The position numbers and the translations under genes were made by a program. Below, in pieces: positions 1-6,145 of a stretch of DNA of 9,514 nucleotides. The notes beneath the pieces are model-generated. The model had not been told where the DNA came from. It made no database searches and saw nothing but the letters and a program-made list of their open reading frames with translations. The stretch comes from an uncultured Lachnospiraceae bacterium. GTDB lineage: Bacteria > Bacillota_A > Clostridia > Lachnospirales > Lachnospiraceae. The stretch lies in the NCBI GenBank assembly GCA_910587495.1, contig CAJUMT010000135.1, positions 1-9,514 of the forward strand. The letters are read 5' to 3'. Every line of letters starts with the position of its first letter. Within the stretch, counting starts at the first letter, position 1.

Positions 1-1462
1 TTAAATGTTTAACCTCTTTTAAAACAGCCGCCAGCTGCTCTTTCGTTTCTATTGAGATATGAAGCTTACAAGTTTCCTGCGTTTTTCTTTCTTCCCGTAT
101 ATTGGCATTATCTGGATAAACGGCTGGCTGCCGCGGCATTCCGGTATGCAAAATCTCTTCTTTCAACCGTTCCAGTGCATCTCTTCTTAAACTGTTAAGC
201 GCCTGCACCGGTACAAACAGAGGGCTTTTTATCTCTACTTTTAAGTCTTCCCAGAAAAAAGAACTTTCTCCGGTCTTTTTCATCTGCTTTCTTAAATTCT
301 CTTCCTCCATGGGACGGTTCTTGGGTGTCTGCGGGCATGCTCCATACACGGTCAGAGAAACTTTATCATCTGCCGTCCGGATTTTAAGCTCCATAGGCTG
401 ATCCGCCTGTGCGGACAGGATGCCTTTTACCGGTATCTTTTTCTCCGTATCCACATACTGTTTCCGAAGGGAAGCGATCAGGCTCTCATAGGCTTTTTTC
501 TCCTGAATGGAAGGCTCGCTGCCTGTGAGCGCCATCATATTCCTTCCGTTTCGTTGTTCATAATAGCCTCTGGAGAAGCCGTCTCTGTTGAAAAGAAGGC
601 TTAGTTCTTCTCTGTCCTTTTCCTGCACATGGTAATCCTGCGCCCCGTATTTCAAATAATGGTCCACATATTTGCGGTAAATGCGCACGACACCCGCCAC
701 ATATTCCGGGCGCTTCATCCGTCCTTCGATTTTTAAAGAGCAGACACCCGCCTGGGCGATCCCGGGAATAATATCCAGGGTACAAATATCTTTCGGACTT
801 AGCAGACGGTTCTCCTTTTTCCCGGAAACCGCTCTGCCCTCCTCTGATCTGGCTGTATAAGACAGGCGGCAGGGCTGCGCGCAGCGCCCCCGGTTGCCGC
901 TTCTGCCTCCTAAGATACTGCTGAACAGGCACTGCCCTGAGTAACAGTAGCACAGGGCTCCGTGTACAAAACTCTCGATCTCCACGTCAACGCTCTCATG
1001 GATTTTTTGAATTTCTACAAGAGATAATTCTCTTGCCAGCACGACGCGTTTTGCACCCGCCTCTTTCATAAGCTTCACCCCGCCTGTCCCGCACAGCGTC
1101 ATCTGTGTGCTGGCATGAAGCGCCAGGCCGGGGAACCATGTTCTAACCGCCTGCATCACACCTGCATCTTGTATGATAACCGCATCAAGGCCGTGTTCAT
1201 AACATGGCTTTAGATACGCATACAACTCTTGGGTCAGTTCTTTTTCTTTCAGCAGTGTATTGATTGTCAGATATAGTTTCATGCCATGCAGGTGGGCATA
1301 ATCAATCGCTTCCAGAAGTTCCTCATCCGCAGGATTATCCGCATAAGCGCGCGCGCCGAAACGGCTGCCTCCCATATAGACTGCGTCCGCCCCGGCGCCT
1401 GCCGCCGCTTTCAAACTTTCAAAAGAGCCGGCCGGAGCCAGCAGTTCGAGTTTCTTTTCCAT
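1..1462 (-). CDS. U32 family peptidase-like protein, RlhA/YdcP type (partial, C-terminus beyond left edge)
   Basis: The frame is open for 487 codons from an ATG at 1460-1462 and leaves the window without a stop. The N-terminus (LELLAPAGSFESLKAA, then GADAVYMGG) is the classic start of the U32 barrel. The U32 signature is at residues 163-178, E-S-F-V-H-G-A-L-C-Y-C-Y-S-G-Q-C, followed by GNRGRCAQPCR at 189-199. The cysteines at 171, 178, 194 and 198 look like the conserved Fe-S ligand set. From about residue 320 the chain continues into a region consistent with the DUF3656 domain of long U32 proteins. Family members are called collagenase-like peptidases, but characterised relatives hydroxylate RNA (RlhA on 23S rRNA C2501, TrhP on tRNA U34) or act in ubiquinone synthesis. 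The length favours the RlhA type; the substrate is inferred. It is the last visible gene of the ruvA-ruvB-zapA run, 71 bases after zapA. A GGAG lies 14 bases before the ATG, so the ribosome site is weak. Confidence 0.93.
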   Translation of the reverse strand, partial: MEKKLELLAPAGSFESLKAAAGAGADAVYMGGSRFGARAYADNPADEELLEAIDYAHLHGMKLYLTINTLLKEKELTQELYAYLKPCYEHGLDAVIIQDAGVMQAVRTWFPGLALHASTQMTLCGTGGVKLMKEAGAKRVVLARELSLVEIQKIHESVDVEIESFVHGALCYCYSGQCLFSSILGGRSGNRGRCAQPCRLSYTARSEEGRAVSGKKENRLLSPKDICTLDIIPGIAQAGVCSLKIEGRMKRPEYVAGVVRIYRKYVDHYLKYGAQDYHVQEKDREELSLLFNRDGFSRGYYEQRNGRNMMALTGSEPSIQEKKAYESLIASLRKQYVDTEKKIPVKGILSAQADQPMELKIRTADDKVSLTVYGACPQTPKNRPMEEENLRKQMKKTGESSFFWEDLKVEIKSPLFVPVQALNSLRRDALERLKEEILHTGMPRQPAVYPDNANIREERKTQETCKLHISIETKEQLAAVLKEVKHL

Positions 1463-1491
1463 TGCTGTTTCTTTCTCTCCATATAATAACA

Positions 1492-1508
1492 AGCCAGCGT
1501 TACTGGCT
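1492..1508. other. Small hairpin between zapA and the U32 gene
   Basis: AGCCAG (1492-1497) and CTGGCT (1503-1508) form a perfect 6-bp stem with a 5-base loop. On the minus strand it is followed by TTGTTATTATAT, which is T-rich but not a true T run. It could be a weak or attenuating terminator that lowers U32 expression relative to ruvAB-zapA, or an mRNA-stabilising hairpin. A functional role is inference only. Confidence 0.35.
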
Positions 1509-1533
1509 GGCCTGCTGTCTTTTCGTGTTTTTA

Positions 1534-1962
1534 TTACAGTCTGTATTCCGGCTTGATCAGCTTTCGTTTTAGTGCCGACTGCGCCATACGAGTCTGTTTT
1601 CGTTGTTCTTCCTGAAGCTTCCGATGCAGATCTTCAATTTCGCCTGTAAGTTTATCTTCCTTCATCTTCGCGTCAATCAGGTCGTGTTTTAAACTGTAAA
1701 TCTCCTGGTCTTTTTGCTCCGCTTCCTGTTCCAGGCGTTCTTTTGCCTCCGCCGCTTTAAAATACTCATCCGCAAGGTTCATATTCTTTAAAAGCTGTTT
1801 TTCATCAACGGAAAGATTTTTGTAACTATCCATCTCGGAAAGTTTTATCTCCATCTCATTTAGATAATTGGCGACTTTTTGTATATATTCGGTACTTTCA
1901 TATCCGCCGATCGTATAGATCTTGCCATTGATTAATACTTCAGCCATATTCTTCTTTGCCAT
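1534..1962 (-). CDS. zapA: Cell division protein ZapA, long coiled-coil form
   Basis: The 142-residue product fits ZapA, a cytoplasmic protein that binds FtsZ, bundles its filaments and stabilises the Z-ring. The N-terminal head (about residues 7-50) has the family pattern: AEVLINGKIYTIGGYES, then YIQKVANYLNEM. From about residue 52 to 125 the sequence is charged and heptad-like with no proline, a predicted long coiled coil. It ends in a basic tail (RKQTRMAQSALKRKLIKPEYRL, residues 121-142). Typical ZapA proteins are about 85-110 residues, so the tail is longer than usual. The start at 1962 is supported by AAGGGG about 8 bases upstream; Met6 is a weaker alternative. The gene lies 63 bases after ruvB in the same direction. 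The assignment rests on the head motif and on the operon position. Confidence 0.88.
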   Translation of the reverse strand: MAKKNMAEVLINGKIYTIGGYESTEYIQKVANYLNEMEIKLSEMDSYKNLSVDEKQLLKNMNLADEYFKAAEAKERLEQEAEQKDQEIYSLKHDLIDAKMKEDKLTGEIEDLHRKLQEEQRKQTRMAQSALKRKLIKPEYRL

Positions 1963-1984
1963 GGAAATTCCCCTTTAGTTTCAT

Positions 1985-1998
1985 TGCGGATAACCGCA
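1985..1998. other. Short hairpin in the ruvB-zapA spacer
   Basis: TGCGG (1985-1989) and CCGCA (1994-1998) form a 5-bp stem around a 4-base ATAA loop. No T run follows on the minus strand, so it is not an intrinsic terminator. It may be an mRNA processing or stability element, or chance. Confidence 0.25.
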
Positions 1999-2025
1999 CT
2001 GCTCTTCTAAACGATTATATCTGAA

Positions 2026-3027
2026 TTATGTCTCAAAAGCAATCCCTAAATGTGCATATGACAGACGGGTGGCGACGCGACCGCGGGGCGTGCGGTTTAA
2101 AAAGCCGTTCTGGATCAGGTAGGGTTCGTAGACTTCTTCTAATGTACCTGCGTCCTCTCCAAGAGCTGCCGCCAGAGTGTCCAGGCCCACAGGGCCTCCC
2201 GCAAATTTTTCGATGATTGTACGCAGGATCATGCGGTCCGACTGGTCCAGTCCATAACGGTCCACTTCCAGAAGGTCCAGCGCAAAGGCTGCTACCTCTT
2301 CCGTAATCTGTCCGTCATATTTTACCTGAGCGAAATCGCGCACACGTTTTAACAGACGATTCGCCAGACGGGGCGTCCCGCGGGAGCGTCTGGCAAGTTC
2401 TTCCGCGCCTCTTTCATCAATAACCACACTTAATACTTCCGCCGAGCGCAGAACGATTGTCGTCAGCTCCTGCACTGTATAATATTCCAGATGATGAATC
2501 ACGCCAAAACGATCGCGTAAAGGCGCGGTCAAGAGTCCGGCGCGGGTAGTGGCTCCCACCAGCGTAAACTTCGGAAGATCTAGACGGATGCTTCTGGCTG
2601 ACGCCCCTTTTCCAATCATAATGTCAATGGCATAATCTTCCATGGCCGGATACATGACTTCTTCCACCTGGCGGTTCAGCCGATGGATCTCATCCACAAA
2701 AAGTACATCCCCTTCCTGGAGGTTATTCAAAATCGCCGCCATCTCACCTGGTTTTTCTATGGCCGGACCGCTGGTCACTTTCATATGGGTTCCCATCTCA
2801 TTGGCGATGATCCCTGCCAGGGTCGTCTTGCCCAAACCCGGAGGGCCGTAAAACAACACATGGTCCAGAGGTTCCCCCCTGGATCTGGCCGCCTCTATAT
2901 ATATTTTCAAATTACTTTTTGCCTTTTCCTGGCCGATATACTCTGCCAGACTCTGCGGACGCAGACTGCCTTCTGTCCGGATATCTTCCTCTGCCGCATC
3001 CGTTGTGATAATCCTTCGGTTGTTCAT
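2026..3027 (-). CDS. ruvB: Holliday junction branch migration DNA helicase RuvB
   Basis: This is a full-length RuvB of 333 residues, the AAA+ ATPase that forms hexameric rings on either side of a RuvA-bound Holliday junction and drives branch migration in recombinational repair. The opening SLRPQSLAEYIGQ (21-33) is typical. Walker A is GPPGLGKT (61-68) and Walker B is VLFVDEIH (108-115). Sensor 1 is GATTRAG (158-164), LRDRFG (170-175) carries the presumed arginine finger, and sensor 2 lies in GTPRLANRL (217-225). The C-terminal winged helix contains RTPRGRVAT (312-320), which contacts DNA. An AGAGG 6 bases before the ATG supports the start. It lies 26 bases after ruvA in the same operon; ruvC is not in the window. 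All key residues are intact. Confidence 0.99.
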   Translation of the reverse strand: MNNRRIITTDAAEEDIRTEGSLRPQSLAEYIGQEKAKSNLKIYIEAARSRGEPLDHVLFYGPPGLGKTTLAGIIANEMGTHMKVTSGPAIEKPGEMAAILNNLQEGDVLFVDEIHRLNRQVEEVMYPAMEDYAIDIMIGKGASARSIRLDLPKFTLVGATTRAGLLTAPLRDRFGVIHHLEYYTVQELTTIVLRSAEVLSVVIDERGAEELARRSRGTPRLANRLLKRVRDFAQVKYDGQITEEVAAFALDLLEVDRYGLDQSDRMILRTIIEKFAGGPVGLDTLAAALGEDAGTLEEVYEPYLIQNGFLNRTPRGRVATRLSYAHLGIAFET

Positions 3028-3053
3028 GGTAAACCTCTGTCTTTATTGTTATT

Positions 3054-3668
3054 TTAAAAAGCCATCCGTTTCAATGCTTCTTTCAGTATATCTTCCACAT
3101 CCATATCCTCGGATGGTTTTACCGCCCGCACAGTTTTCAAAGCTTCCGTGCTGCCGTATCCCAACGCCACCAAAGCCTCCACGGCGTCCTGTACCGCCTG
3201 GTTGGATGAAACTGCGGGCGCAGAAGGCTGTAAGACAGAAATGCTTCTCTTCTCTAAAACATCTTCCAAATCCAGCTTGTCCTTTAATTCCAGTATGATC
3301 TTCTGGGCAGTCTTGGCGCCGATCCCCGGAGCTTTGGCAATCCTCTTTGCGTCGTCCGCCAAAATCGCAAGCCTTAAATCGTCCGCCCCCAGAAACGACA
3401 AAATATTAAGTCCCGCTTTAGGGCCTACTCCGCTGACGCTCGTCAGCATACGGAACATAGTAAGGTCGTCTTTTATAAGAAAGCCAAACAGCACCGCTGC
3501 ATCTTCCCTTATCTGCATATAAGTATGTAATTTTATCTCCTGGCCAATCCCTTCCAGCATGGATAAAAGCTGTCCCGGAACCAGCACCTCATAACCAACC
3601 CCGTTCACATCCAGCACCACGCTGCTTTCTGTCAGATCAGCAACCTTTCCTTTTAAAAAAGCAATCAT
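3054..3668 (-). CDS. ruvA: Holliday junction branch migration protein RuvA
   Basis: RuvA binds four-way junctions as a tetramer and loads RuvB. The N-terminal OB-fold domain begins MIAFLKGKV, and the acidic-pin motif IREDAAVLFGF is at residues 53-63. Two helix-hairpin-helix motifs follow: SVSGVGPKAG (77-86) and KAPGIGAKTAQKI (112-124). After a linker rich in Ser, Ala and Pro, the RuvB-binding domain III spans about 156-204 and ends EALKRMAF. I chose the ATG at 3666-3668, giving 204 residues. It matches the usual family start, and AGGAAG lies 9 bases upstream of it. The in-frame ATG two codons earlier (to 3674) would leave only 3 bases between that site and the start. It is the first gene of the ruvA-ruvB-zapA-U32 run and diverges from blaI. 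Confidence 0.98.
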   Translation of the reverse strand: MIAFLKGKVADLTESSVVLDVNGVGYEVLVPGQLLSMLEGIGQEIKLHTYMQIREDAAVLFGFLIKDDLTMFRMLTSVSGVGPKAGLNILSFLGADDLRLAILADDAKRIAKAPGIGAKTAQKIILELKDKLDLEDVLEKRSISVLQPSAPAVSSNQAVQDAVEALVALGYGSTEALKTVRAVKPSEDMDVEDILKEALKRMAF

Positions 3669-3694
3669 CTGCATGTACTTCCTTTCGGACTTTC

Positions 3695-3723
3695 ATCATA
3701 CCACGAATTGGGGGTTCCTGCAA
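3695..3723 (-). promoter_or_regulatory. Probable extended -10 promoter of the ruvA operon
   Basis: On the minus strand a -10 box TATGAT (3695-3700) is preceded by TGG, giving the extended TGn motif. After a 17-base spacer comes a poor -35, TTGCAG (3718-3723). This would start transcription about 20 bases before the ruvA ATG. It is the best match in the ruvA upstream region but has not been tested against other candidates. Confidence 0.55.
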
Positions 3724-3761
3724 ATAGAAGTCAACAATATCAGAAAATTTCGGCCCCAGTT

Positions 3762-3790
3762 TTGACATTTCGCATTCTATACACTATAAT
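3762..3790 (+). promoter_or_regulatory. Consensus sigma-A promoter of blaI-blaR1
   Basis: TTGACA (3762-3767) and TATAAT (3785-3790) are separated by exactly 17 bases, a perfect match to the housekeeping sigma consensus. The blaI ATG is 37 bases downstream of the -10. Such a strong promoter would need tight repression, which fits the overlapping dyad. It also argues against any blaI start upstream of 3828, because such a start would place the promoter inside the gene. Confidence 0.9.
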
Positions 3791-3796
3791 GTGTAT
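3779..3796 (+). promoter_or_regulatory. Inverted-repeat operator over the blaI -10 box
   Basis: ATACAC (3779-3784) and GTGTAT (3791-3796) are perfect inverted repeats, and the six bases between them are exactly the -10 hexamer TATAAT. The arms contain TACA and TGTA, the core elements of BlaI/MecI operators. The spacing is wider than in the classic staphylococcal sites, where the two cores lie close together. A bound repressor dimer would block the -10 box. That BlaI binds here is inferred from position and half-site sequence. Confidence 0.7.
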
Positions 3797-3809
3797 TACA
3801 GGCGTAAGA
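3794..3809 (+). promoter_or_regulatory. Second BlaI-type operator dyad
   Basis: TTACAGGCGTAA (3796-3807) is a 12-base element with perfect TTAC/GTAA arms, lying in TATTACAGGCGTAAGA. This resembles the classic bla operator form, TATTACA followed by two bases and TGTAATA, with a few changes on the right arm. It begins where the first dyad ends, around the expected transcription start. Two adjacent dyads are common in bla/mec control regions. Binding is inferred. Confidence 0.55.
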
Positions 3810-3812
3810 ATT

Positions 3813-3819
3813 AAGGAGG
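3813..3819 (+). promoter_or_regulatory. Ribosome binding site that fixes the blaI start
   Basis: AAGGAGG is a full Shine-Dalgarno match with 8 bases to the ATG at 3828. It selects this start over the upstream in-frame ATGs (3708 onward), which lack such a site and precede the promoter. Confidence 0.9.
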
Positions 3820-3827
3820 ATTTAAAG

Positions 3828-4211
3828 ATGAAAGCATTACCGCAGATTTCAGAGGCGGAATTTGAAGTGATGAAAGTCATATGGAAACATGCACCAATCA
3901 GCACCAATGAGATAACGGACAGATTAACACAGACGACCAAATGGAGTCCCAAAACAATACAAACTTTGATTAAACGCCTTGTGACGAAAGGCGCTCTTTC
4001 CTATGAAAAGCAAAGCAGGGTATTCGTTTACACGCCTCTGATAGAAGAAAAGGAATACATCGGGCAGAAAAGCCATTCTTTCCTTAAGCGTTATTACAAC
4101 GGAGACATTACAGCAATGCTTTCTGCCTATATGGAAGATGATAAACTCTCGGAATCGGAGATAGACGCCCTGCGCTCGCTTCTCATCAAAGGGCCAAAAA
4201 GGAGGGATTAA
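3828..4211 (+). CDS. blaI: BlaI/MecI family transcriptional repressor
   Basis: A 127-residue protein of usual BlaI/MecI length. The N-terminal winged helix opens ISEAEFEVMKVIWKHAP (7-23) and ISTNEITDRL (24-33). The recognition helix lies in WSPKTIQTLIKRLVTKGAL (39-57), followed by the wing KQSRVFVYTPLI (61-72). The C-terminal dimerisation region ends KLSESEIDALRSLLIKG (106-122). In the family, a dimer represses its own operon and beta-lactam resistance genes, and is inactivated by proteolysis after BlaR1/MecR1 senses a beta-lactam. Aligned by eye to the staphylococcal proteins, the Asn-Phe cleavage pair is replaced here by Ala100-Tyr101. One base separates its stop from blaR1, so the two are translationally coupled. 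The start is fixed by the AAGGAGG at 3813-3819. Family assignment is firm; the regulated target is unknown. Confidence 0.95.
   Translation: MKALPQISEAEFEVMKVIWKHAPISTNEITDRLTQTTKWSPKTIQTLIKRLVTKGALSYEKQSRVFVYTPLIEEKEYIGQKSHSFLKRYYNGDITAMLSAYMEDDKLSESEIDALRSLLIKGPKRRD
4200..4206 (+). promoter_or_regulatory. Ribosome binding site of blaR1 inside the end of blaI
   Basis: AGGAGGG overlaps the last sense codons of blaI (Arg-Arg-Asp) and is 6 bases from the blaR1 ATG at 4213. Both genes thus have strong sites, suggesting coupled production of repressor and sensor. Confidence 0.85.
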
Positions 4212-4212
4212 C

Positions 4213-6045
4213 ATGGCGGATTTTGGAATACGTTTTTTCCTTTGCAATATTTTAATCTGCGCTATCACAGGCATACTTCTCATCACAAAACGAGCATTGA
4301 AGAACCATCTGACCAGCCGGACACAGTTCCATTTATGGTTTCTGCTGCTTGGGCTTTTGACGGTTCCATTTCTACCTGTCCGTCCGATCCGGCATTCACT
4401 GGTTCTTTTGTGGCTTGATAAGTTGAAAAATGCAACGGCATCAAATATGGAACCCCTTACGGAAACAGCGGCAAATATGAATACGCCCGGCGCCGCAAAA
4501 CAGATCCATGACTTTGCGCTGTCCGTCAGCAGCCAAACGCCGTCCATGATCGGGCTTATACTGTTTGGAATATGGTTCATCGGAATCCTTGCAATGCTGT
4601 TATTGGTGGCAAAATCAAGCGCACGATTTTACTCTATAAAAAAATCCTCTCTTCCGCTGCAAAACAGGGAGGTTCGTATGATATACAATAACTGTTTAAG
4701 CGAGATGAAGATAAAAAGGAACATCCCCGTTTACAGCACCGCTTTTTTGAAATCCCCCATCATTGCAGGGTTATTCAGACCATGTATTTATTTGCCAATC
4801 CACTTGATTTCGGATGTCCGCATTGACACCGAAAGGCATAATGCTGCGGACGGGCTGCGCTCGATCAGGTATATGCTGTTACATGAATTACAGCATTACA
4901 AACATAAGGATGCCATTGCAAGTTTCTTTATGAATCTCTTCGGCGTTCTGTACTGGTTTAACCCTTTTGTATGGCTTGCGCTGAGAGAAATGCAGGGTGA
5001 CAGGGAAGTTGCCTGTGATACTTCTGTACTGAAGCTCCTGAACGAATGCGATTATGAAGATTATGGGAATACTTTGATAAACTTTGCAGAAAAAGTTTCC
5101 CTCACGCCCTTCCCCTTTGCTGCCGGGATCAGCGGAACTATGAAACAAATGCAGAAAAGAATTATCAATATTTCCTCTTATCAAAAACCGTCTGTCTGGA
5201 AAAAGGTAAAAGGAGCCGGAATTTTTGCTCTTATTGCCATCATACTTTTGGGAATTACACCGATGTTCTCCACCTACGCTGCCGAACAAAGCTATTATCC
5301 GTGGAACATATCCTCCGAAAAGATTGACTTATTGGATTTGTCTGCATATTTCAATGGATATGAGGGATGTTTTGTTTTATACGACATGAACAATGATGCA
5401 TGGAATATTTATGACATGAATCATGCCACTTTACGGACAGCGCCAAATTCTACCTATAAAATATATGACGCATTGTTCGGTCTGGAAGAAGGCATTATCA
5501 AGCCAGGAGATTCTGTTATGGTATGGAACGGAGCCGACTATCCATTTGAAGCATGGAATGCGGATCAGGACTTGTATTCTGCCATGCAAGCCTCCGTCAA
5601 CTGGTATTTTGAGGAAATAGATCAACAGCTCGGCAGGACTGTCATTCAGGATTATATCCGAAAAATCGGATATGGGAATGAGAGTGTAAATGCAAATCTT
5701 TCCTCCTATTGGATGCAGGGGACTCTAAAAATCTCCCCAGTTGAACAGGTGGAGCTTCTAACAGCCCTACACAACAACCAATTTGATTTTGCCCCGGAAA
5801 ATATAAATGCCATAAAAAATTCTATCTGCCTTTTTTCGTCAGAAGGCAAAAGCTTTTACGGAAAAACCGGAACCGGACGTGTAGACGGTCAAGATGTAAA
5901 TGGCTGGTTTGTAGGCTATATTGAAACCACTAGCAACACATACTTTTTTGCCACCAACATCCAAGCCGCTGAAAATGCCACAGGTAGTAAAGCATCAGAA
6001 ATCTCGCTCTCCATCCTGTCGCATATTGGTATATGGCAACAATAA
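4213..6045 (+). CDS. blaR1: BlaR1/MecR1 family beta-lactam sensor metalloprotease
   Basis: A 610-residue membrane signal transducer. Predicted transmembrane segments lie near residues 5-25, 38-55, 112-132, 238-257 and 335-357. The cytoplasmic zinc protease of the M56 type has HELQHYKHKD (224-233; His224, Glu225, His228) and the downstream REMQGDREVACD (258-269), which supplies the acidic ligand. The extracellular sensor (about 358-610) resembles class D beta-lactamases and staphylococcal BlaR1. It has STYK (Ser413, the acylated serine, and Lys416), SVNWYFE (461-467), YGN (487-489) and KTGTG (551-555). In the family, acylation of the serine by a beta-lactam activates the protease, which leads to loss of the BlaI repressor. 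All catalytic motifs are intact, so it looks functional. It is cotranscribed with blaI and ends at a strong hairpin. No beta-lactamase gene adjoins it here. Confidence 0.96.
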   Translation: MADFGIRFFLCNILICAITGILLITKRALKNHLTSRTQFHLWFLLLGLLTVPFLPVRPIRHSLVLLWLDKLKNATASNMEPLTETAANMNTPGAAKQIHDFALSVSSQTPSMIGLILFGIWFIGILAMLLLVAKSSARFYSIKKSSLPLQNREVRMIYNNCLSEMKIKRNIPVYSTAFLKSPIIAGLFRPCIYLPIHLISDVRIDTERHNAADGLRSIRYMLLHELQHYKHKDAIASFFMNLFGVLYWFNPFVWLALREMQGDREVACDTSVLKLLNECDYEDYGNTLINFAEKVSLTPFPFAAGISGTMKQMQKRIINISSYQKPSVWKKVKGAGIFALIAIILLGITPMFSTYAAEQSYYPWNISSEKIDLLDLSAYFNGYEGCFVLYDMNNDAWNIYDMNHATLRTAPNSTYKIYDALFGLEEGIIKPGDSVMVWNGADYPFEAWNADQDLYSAMQASVNWYFEEIDQQLGRTVIQDYIRKIGYGNESVNANLSSYWMQGTLKISPVEQVELLTALHNNQFDFAPENINAIKNSICLFSSEGKSFYGKTGTGRVDGQDVNGWFVGYIETTSNTYFFATNIQAAENATGSKASEISLSILSHIGIWQQ

Positions 6046-6077
6046 AAATCTGATCCAATGCTCTCAAGCATACATAA

Positions 6078-6139
6078 AATGCTCCCTTTTTAAGTAGTCC
6101 ATGTAGAAATGCAGTTACTTAAAAGAGAGCATTATTTTT
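6078..6139. terminator. Terminator between convergent blaR1 and the surface-protein gene
   Basis: The left arm AATGCTC...CTTTTTAAGTA (from 6078) pairs with TACTTAAAA...GAGCATT (ending 6133). The stem is about 17-18 bp with one mismatch and one bulge, closing a loop of about 19 bases. On the plus strand it is followed by A and five T (6135-6139), suiting termination of blaI-blaR1. On the minus strand the stem is followed by a shorter T run (GAGCATTTTATG), so it may also serve the convergent gene ending at 6146. Confidence 0.8.
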
Positions 6140-6145
6140 CAATGA

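Noticed and set aside
558..953. Open frame of 131 codons on the minus strand
   Set aside because: It lies wholly inside the U32 gene in another frame; its composition (Arg/Gly/Pro/Leu rich) is that of a shadow, and the U32 frame carries the family signature here.
1533..1548. ATTACAG-T-CTGTATT palindrome resembling a BlaI half-site pair
   Set aside because: It sits over the zapA stop codon, far from any promoter, with a one-base centre; most likely chance within coding sequence.
3708..3827. N-terminal extension of blaI from an upstream in-frame ATG
   Set aside because: The extension would contain the perfect promoter and operator, matches nothing in the family, and the strong AAGGAGG points to 3828.
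3924..4580. Open frame of 218 codons antisense to the blaI-blaR1 junction
   Set aside because: Both sense-strand genes have clear family motifs through the whole stretch, while the antisense product shows no domain and no good ribosome site. It is a long chance frame.
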